This document shows, piece after piece, positions 53,137 through 62,494 of a stretch of 64,000 nucleotides of DNA. Under the pieces are notes generated by a model. The model saw only the letters and a list, made by a program, of their open reading frames with translations. It was not told where the DNA came from and ran no database searches. Within the stretch, counting starts at the first letter, position 1. Each line of letters begins with the position of its first letter. The stretch is from Roseomonas genomospecies 6 (GTDB lineage: Bacteria > Pseudomonadota > Alphaproteobacteria > Azospirillales > Azospirillaceae): positions 186,001 through 250,000 of the forward strand of contig NZ_QOKW01000007.1 in assembly GCF_008365375.1 (NCBI RefSeq). Direction: 5' to 3'. A program made the position numbers and the translations under genes.

Positions 53137-54732
53137 ATGGCACTGTCCCTCACCTTCCACGGCGCCGCCGGCACGGTGACCGGCTCCTGCTTCCGCATCC
53201 GGACCGGCGACGGCGATCTGCTGATCGACTGCGGCCTGTTCCAGGGCACCAAGACGGTCAAGGAGCTGAACTACCGGCCCTTCCCCTTCAAGCCGTCCGC
53301 CGTGAAGGCGGTGCTGCTGACCCACGCCCACATCGACCATTCCGGGCTGCTGCCGAAGCTGGTCCGCCAAGGCTTCAAGGGGCGAATCCACGCCACCGCC
53401 GGCACCGCCGACCTGCTGGCCTACATGCTGCCCGACAGCGGCTACATCCAGGAGACGGAGGTGGAGCGGCTGAACCGCCGCAACCGCCAGCGCGGGCGCC
53501 CGGCGGTCGAGCCGATCTACACCCAGGCGGACGCCCAAGCCGCCATCCGCCATCTGCACGCGGTCGATTACGGGGAGTGGGTGAAGGTCCTGCCCGGCAT
53601 CCGCGCCCGTTTCTGGCAGGCCGGGCACATCCTCGGCTCCGCATCGGTGGAACTGGAGGTGACGCGCGGCGGGGTGACGGAGACGATCCTCTTCTCCGGC
53701 GATCTGGGGCCGGGCGGCAAGTCCTTCCACGCCGACGCCGACGGCCCGTCGCGGCCCGACTGGATGGTGCTGGAGACCACCTACGGCAACCGCGAGCGGG
53801 TGGAGGTGGGCGAGGCCGGGCGGCAGGCCCTGCTGCGCGACGAGGTGCGGGCGGCGCTGGCCACGGGCGGCACCCTGCTGATCCCCGCCTTCGCGGTGGA
53901 GCGCACGCAGGAGCTTCTCTACGACCTGCACCGGCTGTTCGACCGGGGGGAGATCCCGGCGGTGGACGTGTTCCTCGATTCGCCGCTGGCCGACGCGGTG
54001 ACCGGGGTGTTCCGCCGCCATCTGGCCGATCTCGGCACCGGGGGCGACCCCTTCGCCCGGTCCAACCTGCACCGCGTGCGTTCCGCCGCGGAAAGCCAGA
54101 AGCTGAATGCGATCAAGGGCGGCGCCATCATCATGGCAGCCAGCGGGATGTGCGACGCCGGGCGCATCCGCCATCACCTGAAGAACCATTTGTGGCGTCC
54201 GGAGGCCACGGTGCTGCTGGTCGGCTATCAGGCGCCCGGCACCCTTGGGCACCTGTTGCAGCAAGGGGCGGACAATGTGCGCATCCATGGCGAGGAGATT
54301 GCGGTGCGCGCCCGCATCCGGTCGCTGGACGTCTATTCCGGCCACGCCGACCGCAGCAGCCTGCTGGCCTGGGTCGCGGCCCGGCAGGGGGTGGGGCGCG
54401 GCCTGTTCCTGGTGCACGGGGAGGAGGAGGCCCGCGCCGGACTGCGCGACGCGCTGCTGCGCCGCGGCTGGGACCCGGCGCTGATCCGGCTGCCCGATTT
54501 GGACGAGGTGGCCGACCTGACCGCCGCCGCCCCGGCGCGGGCTCCGGACGGTCCGCCGCGGCTGGAGCCGGAGGCCGTGGCCGCCGGGCGGGACTGGCAC
54601 AACCGCTACGCCGCCTTCCTGCTGGACCTGCATCGGGCGCTGGACGCGGCCCCCGACGACTCGGCGCGCGAAGCGTTGCTCCGGGGGATGGGCGACCGCC
54701 TGCCGCAGGCGGAACGGGGCGGGGCGGAATGA
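53137..54732 (+). CDS. Metallo-beta-lactamase-fold nuclease with RNA-specificity domain (CPSF/YSH1-like)
   Basis: This 531-residue protein has the metallo-beta-lactamase motif HAHIDHSG and later metal ligands in AGHILGSASV and SGDLGPG. It also has a beta-CASP insert (GTLLIPAFAVERTQELL, MAASGMCDAGRIRHHL) and the C-terminal GHADRSSL. Such proteins are RNA endo/exonucleases related to CPSF73. All metal ligands are visible. The extension beyond residue 455 is Ala/Pro-rich and helical. In other bacteria this family is often next to an archaeal-type PRPP synthase and thymidine phosphorylase; only the first partner is here. Confidence 0.93.
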   Translation: MALSLTFHGAAGTVTGSCFRIRTGDGDLLIDCGLFQGTKTVKELNYRPFPFKPSAVKAVLLTHAHIDHSGLLPKLVRQGFKGRIHATAGTADLLAYMLPDSGYIQETEVERLNRRNRQRGRPAVEPIYTQADAQAAIRHLHAVDYGEWVKVLPGIRARFWQAGHILGSASVELEVTRGGVTETILFSGDLGPGGKSFHADADGPSRPDWMVLETTYGNRERVEVGEAGRQALLRDEVRAALATGGTLLIPAFAVERTQELLYDLHRLFDRGEIPAVDVFLDSPLADAVTGVFRRHLADLGTGGDPFARSNLHRVRSAAESQKLNAIKGGAIIMAASGMCDAGRIRHHLKNHLWRPEATVLLVGYQAPGTLGHLLQQGADNVRIHGEEIAVRARIRSLDVYSGHADRSSLLAWVAARQGVGRGLFLVHGEEEARAGLRDALLRRGWDPALIRLPDLDEVADLTAAAPARAPDGPPRLEPEAVAAGRDWHNRYAAFLLDLHRALDAAPDDSAREALLRGMGDRLPQAERGGAE

Positions 54733-54805
54733 TCGCCCTGCCCACGGTCGGGCCGCACATGCTATAAATCCGGAGCTGCGGCGAAGGAAGGGATGGGGCA
54801 GGGCG

Positions 54806-55312
54806 ATGGGGAAAGTGGCGGGCATCGTGGTCCAGATGGCGCGGAAGCTGACCGACGACAACGCCCGGCTGGGCCGTGTCCGCAACGCCGGCAAGCCCAA
54901 GACCTTTCCGCATTTCCGGGAGATCCGGAACGCCTACCTGGACATCCAGGGCCTGGTCTTCTCCATCCAGGAGCGCTTGCAGGAGGCGGGCGACGATCTG
55001 CCGTCCAACTTTCCGCAATGGGTCATCCGGCAGAAGCTGACCGCCATCGCCTATTTCACCGACATCAGCCACGCCTTCGTCAGCGACCCGCCGCTGGCGC
55101 TGACCAGCTCGCTCGGTGCTTTCGACGTTCTTCAGGCGGAGCAGAAGGCGTTTTCAGAAACGTTGAACGCCTTCGACATGATGCTGATGGAAGCCGGCAT
55201 CGACGACAAGACCGCCGACGAGCTGGACGCCACCCGCACCAAGATCGAGGAAATTCTCGGCATGATCGCGACGCTTCTGGAAAACAGCCCTAAGGTGTTG
55301 CAGGAGTTCTGA
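54806..55312 (+). CDS. Conserved hypothetical helical protein
   Basis: This 168-residue, predominantly alpha-helical soluble protein begins MGKVAGIVVQMARKLTDDNAR and contains EIRNAYLDIQGLVFSIQERLQEAG, SNFPQWVIRQKLTAIAYF and a C-terminal helix rich in Asp, Glu, Lys and Leu. It has no Cys/His motif, signal peptide or membrane segment, and I recognise no family. It is 73 bases after the nuclease gene. Confidence 0.72.
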   Translation: MGKVAGIVVQMARKLTDDNARLGRVRNAGKPKTFPHFREIRNAYLDIQGLVFSIQERLQEAGDDLPSNFPQWVIRQKLTAIAYFTDISHAFVSDPPLALTSSLGAFDVLQAEQKAFSETLNAFDMMLMEAGIDDKTADELDATRTKIEEILGMIATLLENSPKVLQEF

Positions 55313-55493
55313 GCACCACCACACGTAAAGAGAGACTGTCCAAGGATTTATACGCTTTCCGAGTACGCCTATTCTGGCTAAGGTCTACTGGTGCGCGCCG
55401 TGCCGGCCAACGGCCTCCGGATGGTCCGGCGAGCGGGCACGGGCGCCCCCGGCGGGGCGTCGCAGCGGCGTGACAGGCAGCTTCGGTACGACC

Positions 55494-58277
55494 ATGCAGA
55501 GGTCCTCCAGCCCCGATCCGATCGACCTCGCGCCGGGCGGCGAGTCCGCCGCGGATTCGGCGGCCATTCCGAAGAACCTTCCCCTGCTGGCGCTGCTGGT
55601 CGCGCTGCTGCTGACCGCCTTGGCCTGGCATGACACCACGCAGCGCGTGACCGAGGACGCCGAGAGCCGATTCGCCCTGCGGGTGGAGGAACTGCACCGC
55701 CGTTTCGAAAACCAGATCCAGACCTATGTGCAGGTGACGCGCTCCGCCGCCGCCCTCTTCACCGCCTATCCGGACGTGAAGCGCGTGGAATGGAACCGGT
55801 TCGTGGACGGGCTGAACCTTGCGGAGCGATTCCCCGGAATCACCGGTGTCGCCTTCGCGCGGCTGGCCGATCAATGGACGGGGCCGCATCTGGTGACGGA
55901 GGCGCGGATCGACGGGCTGCGCAGCTTCCGCATCTGGCCGGACGTGGCCGGGCCGGAACGGCTCGTCACCCTCTACGCCGCGCCGGTCAACGAACGCAAC
56001 CTGCGCACGCTCGGCTACGATCTTCTGTCGGAACCGGTGCGCCGCGCCGCCGCCGAGCAGACGCGCGACAGCGGGGAACCGGCGATCACCCGCGCCGTCT
56101 CCCTGCGGATCGACGACAACGAGCTTCCCCTGCCGGCCTTCATGGTCTTCCAGGCCGTCTACCGCGACGGGCAGACCCCAACCACGCCGGAGCAGCGGCG
56201 GGCCGCCTTCGCCGGGCTGGTGCTGACCCCGGTGCGCGTCGCCCCGCTGGCCGAGTCGGTGTTCGGCGGGATGAGCGACGTGGCGGCGGCGGTGTTCGAA
56301 GGACGGACGGAGTTCCCGCTCTACCGCAGCCGCCCGGAGCCTTCGGAGCCGCCGCTGCTGACCACCGACCGGGACATCGCCTTCGGCAACCGCGTCTGGT
56401 CCGTCCATTACGAAAGCCGGCCCAGCTTCGAGGCGGAGGTGGACACCTGGAAGCCGGCGCTGGTCCTGGCGGCGGGGCTCTCGCTCAGCGTGCTGCTGTA
56501 CACGCTGCTGTGGGCGCTGGCCGCGACGCGCCACCGGGCGCTGGTGATCGCCGGGCGCATCACCGCCTCGCTCCGCCGGCGCGAGACGGAACTGGACCTG
56601 CTGTTCAACCAGGCGCCCCTGGGAATCGCCCTGATCGGGCAGGATGCGAAGATCATCGACTGCAACCCCGCCTTCGCCCGCGCGGCCGGGGTGCCGCGCG
56701 ACGGGCTGATCGGCATCGACACCAAGCTGCGCGCCCAGGACCCGGCGATGACCGACGCCATCGACGCCGCCATCGCGGGGGAGAGCGTGCGGCTGGAGGT
56801 CGACCGGCTGCTTCTCGCCGGCGGGAGGCACAGCCATTTCTCGGTCCATCTCCAGCCGGTCTCGACCCCCGGCGATCCGCCCTTCGTCATGGCCTTCGTC
56901 GAGGACATCGGCGACAAGCGCCGGGCGGAGCAGCACATCCATTATCTGGCCCATTACGACCCGCTGACCGGCCTGCCCAACCGCGTCCTTCTGTTCGACC
57001 GGATCGCGCAGGCGGCCCGGCAGGCGCGGCGCGACGGGTGCAAGGTGGCGGTCCTGTTCATCGATCTCGACCGATTCAAGGTCATCAACGACAGCCTGGG
57101 CCATTCCTTCGGCGACGAGGTGCTTCGGTCGGTGGCGCGGCGGCTGCACGGCGGCATGCGCCAGACGGACACGGTGGGACGGCTGGGCGGCGACGAGTTC
57201 CTGATCGTCATCCCGCAGATCCAGAAGCCGACGGAGGCCGCCGCGGTGGCGGAAAAGGTGCTGCTCCAGCTCGCCGCCCCCTTCGCCATCGGCGGGCGGA
57301 ACTTCGTCGTGTCGCCCAGCATCGGCATCAGCCTGTTTCCCGACGACGCGGAGGACGCGGAGGGGCTGATCCGCTGCGCCGACATCGCCATGTACAACGC
57401 CAAGGACGCCGGACGGAACGCCTTCCGGTTCGTGACGCGGGAAATGGGCGCGCGGTCGCGCGAACGGCTGGACCTGGAGGCCGCGCTGCGCCGCGCCCTT
57501 CAGAACCGGGAGCTGTTCCTGGTCTACCAGCCGCAGCTCCGCATTTCCGACGACCTCGTCGTCGGGGTGGAGGCGCTGGTGCGCTGGCGCCATCCGGAAG
57601 CCGGACTCATCATGCCCAACCGCTTCCTGCCCGTGGCCGAGGAGACCGGCCTGATCCAGGCCATCGGCGACTGGGTGCTGGACGAGGTGTGCGACCAGAT
57701 CCGCCGCTGGCGGGACCAGATCGGCCTGACCGTCCCGGTCGCCGTCAACGTCTCCGCCCAGCAGTTCCGCGACGGGCAGCTTCCCGCCAAGGTGGCCGCC
57801 GCGCTGGACCGCAACGCCCTCCAGGGCTGGGAGTTGGAGATCGAGGTGACCGAAGGCACCCTGATCGACGACATCCAATCGGCCATCGCGACGCTGCGCG
57901 CGCTGAAGCAGCGCGGCTGCCTGATCGCTTTGGACGATTTCGGCACCGGCTACTCCTCGCTCAGCTACCTGCACCGCTTCCCGATCGACAAGCTGAAGAT
58001 CGACCGCTCCTTCATCCACGATCTGGAGCAGGATGGGGCGGGCGACTCCGTTCCCCGCGCCATCGTCGGGCTGGGCCGCAGCCTGGGCCTGTCGGTGGTC
58101 GCGGAAGGGGTGGAGACGGAGGCCCAGCTCCAGCTTCTGCGCAGCCTGAAATGCGAGAGCTTCCAGGGCTACCTGTTCAGCCGCCCGGTGCTGGCGGAGG
58201 AGCTGGAGCCGATCCTGGCCCTGCGCGCCGCCCGCAGCCGTCACATCCCGACGACGGAGCCCGTGACGGCGGGGTAG
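55494..58277 (+). CDS. CHASE-PAS-GGDEF-EAL membrane protein
   Basis: This 927-residue protein has, in order: membrane span 1 (about 30-46), a periplasmic CHASE domain (about 60-300; RFENQIQTYVQVTRSAAALF), span 2 (LVLAAGLSLSVLLYTLLWALAAT), a PAS domain, a GGDEF domain with GGDEF at 565-569, and an EAL domain with EAL at 693-695. The EAL domain also has DDFGTGYSSLSYL and AEGVET. Both catalytic motifs are intact, so it may make and break cyclic-di-GMP in response to a periplasmic ligand. No RxxD I-site is evident before GGDEF. A GTG eight codons upstream is an alternative start; neither has a strong ribosome site. Confidence 0.94.
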   Translation: MQRSSSPDPIDLAPGGESAADSAAIPKNLPLLALLVALLLTALAWHDTTQRVTEDAESRFALRVEELHRRFENQIQTYVQVTRSAAALFTAYPDVKRVEWNRFVDGLNLAERFPGITGVAFARLADQWTGPHLVTEARIDGLRSFRIWPDVAGPERLVTLYAAPVNERNLRTLGYDLLSEPVRRAAAEQTRDSGEPAITRAVSLRIDDNELPLPAFMVFQAVYRDGQTPTTPEQRRAAFAGLVLTPVRVAPLAESVFGGMSDVAAAVFEGRTEFPLYRSRPEPSEPPLLTTDRDIAFGNRVWSVHYESRPSFEAEVDTWKPALVLAAGLSLSVLLYTLLWALAATRHRALVIAGRITASLRRRETELDLLFNQAPLGIALIGQDAKIIDCNPAFARAAGVPRDGLIGIDTKLRAQDPAMTDAIDAAIAGESVRLEVDRLLLAGGRHSHFSVHLQPVSTPGDPPFVMAFVEDIGDKRRAEQHIHYLAHYDPLTGLPNRVLLFDRIAQAARQARRDGCKVAVLFIDLDRFKVINDSLGHSFGDEVLRSVARRLHGGMRQTDTVGRLGGDEFLIVIPQIQKPTEAAAVAEKVLLQLAAPFAIGGRNFVVSPSIGISLFPDDAEDAEGLIRCADIAMYNAKDAGRNAFRFVTREMGARSRERLDLEAALRRALQNRELFLVYQPQLRISDDLVVGVEALVRWRHPEAGLIMPNRFLPVAEETGLIQAIGDWVLDEVCDQIRRWRDQIGLTVPVAVNVSAQQFRDGQLPAKVAAALDRNALQGWELEIEVTEGTLIDDIQSAIATLRALKQRGCLIALDDFGTGYSSLSYLHRFPIDKLKIDRSFIHDLEQDGAGDSVPRAIVGLGRSLGLSVVAEGVETEAQLQLLRSLKCESFQGYLFSRPVLAEELEPILALRAARSRHIPTTEPVTAG

Positions 58278-58296
58278 GGCAGGGCGTCAGGGGCGG

Positions 58297-59448
58297 TCAC
58301 CGGGGAAAGGTGACCCGTCCCTCCTCCGCGGCCTGCCAGGCGGGCTTGGCGTTGTGGCCGATCTCGCCCCGCTCCGGCTCCATCCCGTCCCTGTACCGCC
58401 GCATCGACGGGCGGTGCCGGTTCGCCCCCGGCGCGCCGTCGTCGCGGACCCAGCCGCGCGTCACCGCCGCCCCGGCCAGAATGCCGAATCCAGCAACCAC
58501 CGCGGCGGTGATCCAGGGATGCATCTGGGCCTCGGTGTAGAGGCTGGTCTCGCGCACGAAGCGGTGCCTCCCGGCGCGCTCCCGCCCGTCGTCGCCATGG
58601 CTGTGCAGCGCGTCGTTGCGGCGGCGGAGCGGCCCGCCCGAGCGGATGACGCGCGGCAGGGTCCGCTCCATCACGTAATCGGTGAGCCGAGGCGCGAAGG
58701 TCTCCGCCAGAGAGAACAGCTTGGCCCCGCCGCCGACATAGAGGTCGCGCGTCGGACGGCGGGCGCAGTGCAGGATGGCCTTGGCCACGATCTCCGGTGC
58801 GTAGACCGGAGGCGGGTTGTTCGGCTCCACATCCATCAGGTTCAGGGCGTGGTCCTCGTACAGGCTGTCGATCGCCGCCGGCTTGATGAGGCTGACCGAG
58901 ATGGGAGCGCCCTCGGCTTCCAACTCCATGCGGAGCGCGTCGGTGAAGCCCTTCACGGCGTGCTTGGTGGCGACATAGGCCCCCTGGAGCGGGATGGCGC
59001 GGTCGGACAGCACGCTGCCGATGTTGATGAGCGCTCCGCCGTTCCGGCGCAGATGGGGGATCGCCGCCAGCGAACCGTTGACCACGCCCCAGTAGTTCGT
59101 CTCGAACAGGCGGCGGTGGTCGTCGGGTGCGGTGTCCAGAAGCTTGCCGATGATCGCCACGCCCGCGTTGTTCACCCAACTGTCGATCCGGCCATAGCTG
59201 CGGACCGCCGCGTCGGCGACCTGCCGCAGGGCGTCGGGATCGGCCACATCGGCAACGCAGTGGATGGCGTCCCCGCCCTCGGCGCGGATGTCCTCCGCCA
59301 CCTGGGCAAGGGCCTCGCGGTCGCGGGCGGCCAGAACGACCTTCGCGCCCTGCCGGGCCGCCATGCGGGCCGTGACCAAGCCGATGCCGCTGGATGCGCC
59401 GGTGATGACGATCACCTGTTCGTCGATGGGTTTGAGCCGCGGTTTCAT
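58297..59448 (-). CDS. SDR oxidoreductase with C-terminal membrane anchor
   Basis: The 383-residue protein has a classical SDR core with TGASSGIG, NNAG, catalytic Ser in INIGSVLSD and YVATK. The core is followed from about residue 250 by a non-SDR extension. It contains a basic linker, one hydrophobic segment (ITAAVVAGFGILAGAAVT) and a polar tail. The tail suggests attachment to the inner membrane. GGAGCG precedes the ATG. It is convergent with the CHASE-GGDEF-EAL gene. Substrate unknown. Confidence 0.9.
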   Translation of the reverse strand: MKPRLKPIDEQVIVITGASSGIGLVTARMAARQGAKVVLAARDREALAQVAEDIRAEGGDAIHCVADVADPDALRQVADAAVRSYGRIDSWVNNAGVAIIGKLLDTAPDDHRRLFETNYWGVVNGSLAAIPHLRRNGGALINIGSVLSDRAIPLQGAYVATKHAVKGFTDALRMELEAEGAPISVSLIKPAAIDSLYEDHALNLMDVEPNNPPPVYAPEIVAKAILHCARRPTRDLYVGGGAKLFSLAETFAPRLTDYVMERTLPRVIRSGGPLRRRNDALHSHGDDGRERAGRHRFVRETSLYTEAQMHPWITAAVVAGFGILAGAAVTRGWVRDDGAPGANRHRPSMRRYRDGMEPERGEIGHNAKPAWQAAEEGRVTFPR

Positions 59449-59627
59449 GGGGGTCGCTCCTCCGTTCCTCGGGCTGCGGATTCCCCGCTGCATGCGCTGT
59501 GAACAGCGGTTCCGGCGGAGCGTTGCCGCTGGACGTCCGTCCGGGCCACTCCGAAAGGAGGGTTGGCGGGCAAGCGGAGCGGCACAGCTTTACCGTGACC
59601 TGTCAGGCGGGGGAGGACCTAGCGCCC

Positions 59628-60908
59628 ATGCTCAGAACAGCCGTCCAGACCGGCGGACTTGCCGAACGCTTCCGCCGGGTGCGCGCCACCTCGGCGGAGC
59701 TTGCCCGCGGGCTGTCGCCGGAGGATCAGGTGGTGCAGTCTATGCCGGACGCCAGCCCGGTCAAATGGCATCTGGCCCACACGACGTGGTTCTTCGAAAC
59801 CTTCCTGCTGATCCCGAATCTTCCGGGCTACCGGCCCTTCGACCCGGCCTTCGGTTATCTGTTCAACTCCTATTACGAGACCGTCGGCGCCCGGCATCCG
59901 CGTCCGCGGCGCGGTCTGGTGACGCGGCCCGGCGTGGCGGAGGTGGCGACCTACCGCGAGCATGTGGACGCCGCCATGCTGACCCTGCTGGATCGCGCGG
60001 AGGCGGAGCGGCTGGCCCCGCTGGTGACGCTCGGCCTCGCCCATGAGGAGCAGCACCAGGAGCTGATCCTGATGGACCTGCTGCACCTGTTCTCCTGCAA
60101 CCCGGTGGCGCCGGCCTACCGACCCTATCGCCCGGCCTCGCGTGGCCCTGCCCACGAAGCGCACCACGAAGGGCGCTGGATCGGGGTGGACGGCGGGATC
60201 GTCGCGGTGGGCCACGGCGGAGAAGGCTTCGCCTTCGACAACGAGGGGCCGCGGCACGAGGTGCTGCTGCGCCCCTTCCGGCTGTTCTCCCGCCCGGTGA
60301 CCAACGGGGAATGGCGCGCCTTCATCGAGGATGGCGGCTACCGCAACCCGGCGCTCTGGCTGTCCGACGGCTGGGCCACGGTCAAGGCGGAGGGTTGGGA
60401 AGCGCCGGCCTACTGGCGGCGCGGCGAGGACGGCGGCTGGACGGAGTTCACGCTGCTGGGCGAACACCCGCTGGACGAGGACGCGCCGGTTTGCCACATC
60501 GGCTTCTACGAGGCCGACGCCTTCGCCCGCTGGGCCGGCAAGCGCCTGCCGACGGAGGCCGAATGGGAAACCGCCGCCGCCGGGCTGGCCCCCACCGGCA
60601 ACACGTTGGGCAGCGGCCTGCTGCGCCCGGTGGCCGCGGCGGGGGGCGCCGTGGGAGTCGGGGGCCTTGCCCAGATGTTCGGTGATGTCTGGGAATGGAC
60701 GGCCAGCGCCTACAGCGGCTATCCCGGCTTCCGCCCCGCCGCGGGGGCGGTCGGGGAATACAACGGCAAGTTCATGGCGAACCAGTTCGTGCTGCGCGGC
60801 GGGTGCTGCGCCACGCCGGACGGCCATGTCCGCGCCACCTACCGGAATTTCTTCTATCCGCACCAACGCTGGATGTTCAGCGGCGTGCGCCTTGCGGAGG
60901 ACGTCTGA
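59628..60908 (+). CDS. egtB: Ergothioneine biosynthesis sulfoxide synthase EgtB
   Basis: This 426-residue non-haem iron enzyme joins oxygen, trimethylhistidine (hercynine) and a thiol. The N-terminal DinB-like domain has iron ligands His51 (KWHLAHTTWFFE) and the His139/His143 pair (HEEQHQE). The C-terminal formylglycine-generating-enzyme-like domain has RPVTNGEWRAFIEDGGY, RLPTEAEWE and VWEWTASAYSGYPGF. GGGAGG sets the start. Its stop overlaps the egtD start by one base. No egtC, egtA or egtE is adjacent, which suggests a two-gene EgtB/EgtD type pathway with other steps encoded elsewhere. Confidence 0.95.
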   Translation: MLRTAVQTGGLAERFRRVRATSAELARGLSPEDQVVQSMPDASPVKWHLAHTTWFFETFLLIPNLPGYRPFDPAFGYLFNSYYETVGARHPRPRRGLVTRPGVAEVATYREHVDAAMLTLLDRAEAERLAPLVTLGLAHEEQHQELILMDLLHLFSCNPVAPAYRPYRPASRGPAHEAHHEGRWIGVDGGIVAVGHGGEGFAFDNEGPRHEVLLRPFRLFSRPVTNGEWRAFIEDGGYRNPALWLSDGWATVKAEGWEAPAYWRRGEDGGWTEFTLLGEHPLDEDAPVCHIGFYEADAFARWAGKRLPTEAEWETAAAGLAPTGNTLGSGLLRPVAAAGGAVGVGGLAQMFGDVWEWTASAYSGYPGFRPAAGAVGEYNGKFMANQFVLRGGCCATPDGHVRATYRNFFYPHQRWMFSGVRLAEDV

Positions 60909-61870
60909 TGACCGCAGTTTCCGCCGCCCGTGCCCGTCCGGCGCGGGACGACGTTTTCCTGAACGACGTCCTGGAGGGCCTGTCCCGACCGGACAAGAGC
61001 CTGCCCTGCAAATACTTCTACGACGCCGAAGGCTCGGCCCTGTTCGACGAAATCTGCACGCTCGACGAATATTACCCGACGCGGACCGAAACCGCGCTGC
61101 TGCACGCCCATGCGGGCGAGATCGCCGGCCTCGCCGGGCGCGGCGCCACGCTGGTGGAGTTGGGCAGCGGGTCGAGCGTCAAGGTGCGCATCCTGCTCGA
61201 CGCGCTGGACGCGCCGGCCATGTATGTGCCGGTGGACATCAGCCGGGACCATCTGATCGCGGCGGCGGCGCGGCTGGCCGGCGACTATCCGGCGGTGACG
61301 GTGGTGCCGGTCGCTGCCGACTATGTGCGCGGCTTCGCCCTGCCGCGCGGGGTGGCGCCGGAACGGACGATGGCCTTCTTTCCCGGAAGCACCATCGGCA
61401 ATTTCCGGCCCGCCGAGGCGATGGGGTTCCTGCATGGTCTCGGGCAGCGGCTCGGCGCCAGGGCGCGGCTGCTGATCGGGGTGGACCTGCGCAAGGACCC
61501 GGCGGTTCTGGAGGCCGCCTACGACGACGCCCGCGGCGTCACCGCCGCCTTCAACCTGAACCTCCTGGCCCGCATCAACCGGGAACTGGACGGCACCTTC
61601 GACCTGGACCGCTTCGCCCATGCCGCCCGCTACGACACCGCGCGCGGGCGGATCGAGATGCATCTGCGCAGCCTGGACGACCAGACCGTGCGCATCGCCG
61701 GCCATCCCATCCGCTTTGCCCGCGGGGAGACGATCCACACGGAGAATTCCTACAAATACTCCGTCTCCGGTTTCCGCCGCCTTGCCGCGCGTGCCGGCTG
61801 GCGGACCGAGCGGAGCTGGACCGACGATGGGCGCCTGTTCAGTCTCCACTGGATGGTGCGGCAGGGCTGA
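60908..61870 (+). CDS. egtD: L-histidine N-alpha-methyltransferase EgtD
   Basis: The 320-residue SAM-dependent enzyme trimethylates histidine to hercynine, the first step of ergothioneine synthesis. KYFYDAEGSALFDEICTLDEYYPTRTE, VELGSGSSVKVRILLDAL (SAM motif), FFPGSTIGNF and the C-terminal IHTENSYKYSVSGF are the family landmarks. Coupled to egtB. Together they make a histidine-derived antioxidant, consistent with the stress-related genes nearby. Confidence 0.96.
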   Translation: MTAVSAARARPARDDVFLNDVLEGLSRPDKSLPCKYFYDAEGSALFDEICTLDEYYPTRTETALLHAHAGEIAGLAGRGATLVELGSGSSVKVRILLDALDAPAMYVPVDISRDHLIAAAARLAGDYPAVTVVPVAADYVRGFALPRGVAPERTMAFFPGSTIGNFRPAEAMGFLHGLGQRLGARARLLIGVDLRKDPAVLEAAYDDARGVTAAFNLNLLARINRELDGTFDLDRFAHAARYDTARGRIEMHLRSLDDQTVRIAGHPIRFARGETIHTENSYKYSVSGFRRLAARAGWRTERSWTDDGRLFSLHWMVRQG

Positions 61871-61885
61871 CCCCGTTTGGAATGG

Positions 61886-61910
61886 GGAACACCGCTCCGG
61901 GGGCGGGGTT
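61886..61910 (+). promoter_or_regulatory. Candidate EcfG-type promoter before the hemerythrin gene
   Basis: GGAAC (61886-61890), 16 bases, GGTT (61907-61910). The -35 is consensus and the -10 has one mismatch from CGTT. It lies 38 bases before the ATG, just after egtD. Confidence 0.45.
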
Positions 61911-61948
61911 GTTCGGAGTGGATACACCGCAACAACGGGACAGGACCG

Positions 61949-62407
61949 ATGACCAGCATCTTCGACCAGATCAAGCAGGACCACGACACCATCCGCCGCC
62001 TGCTCGACGAGGCCGAAAAGGCGGACGGCGACCCGCGCGCCGCCTATGAGGATCTTCAACGCGAGCTGTGGGCGCACGGCAAGATCGAGGAGGCCGTCTT
62101 CTACCAGTCGCTGTCCAAGGCCAAGAACACCAAGCAGGAAACCACCGAGGGCCTGAACGAGCACCACATCATCAACGGTTTCCTCGACGAGCTGAACGCC
62201 ATGCCCGCCGACAGCACCGCCTGGAAGGCCAAGCTTCAGGTGTTGGGCGAGGTCACCCGCCACCACCTCGACGAAGAGGAGGAGGAGCTGTTCGAGGAGG
62301 CCAAGAAGGCGCTGGACGACACGCGCGCCGAGGAACTGGGCGGCATCTACGCGGAACGCAAGAAGCAGATGCTGGCCGCACTGGCCCCGCTGCCCAAGAG
62401 TGCGTGA
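61949..62407 (+). CDS. Hemerythrin HHE domain protein
   Basis: The 152-residue four-helix bundle has the histidine and glutamate set of hemerythrin-like di-iron proteins: DQIKQDHDTIRRLLDE, LWAHGKIEEAVFYQ, EHHIINGFLDEL and HHLDEEEEELFEEA. Roles in the family include oxygen or nitric oxide sensing and iron-stress handling. An EcfG-like promoter lies just upstream, so it may belong to the general stress regulon. It follows egtD with 78 bases between. Confidence 0.93.
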   Translation: MTSIFDQIKQDHDTIRRLLDEAEKADGDPRAAYEDLQRELWAHGKIEEAVFYQSLSKAKNTKQETTEGLNEHHIINGFLDELNAMPADSTAWKAKLQVLGEVTRHHLDEEEEELFEEAKKALDDTRAEELGGIYAERKKQMLAALAPLPKSA

Positions 62408-62494
62408 GGTTCTGTCTGCAACCTTGCGCGAAACGCCCGGGGCGCGTAGTTTAGGAGGGGAGGAAGCCGGAGCCTAGCCCCGACTCCCCCACCT

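Noticed and set aside
55290..58244. Minus-strand frame of about 980 codons opposite the CHASE-GGDEF-EAL gene
   Set aside because: Composition is that of a complement-strand shadow; the plus-strand gene has all domain motifs.
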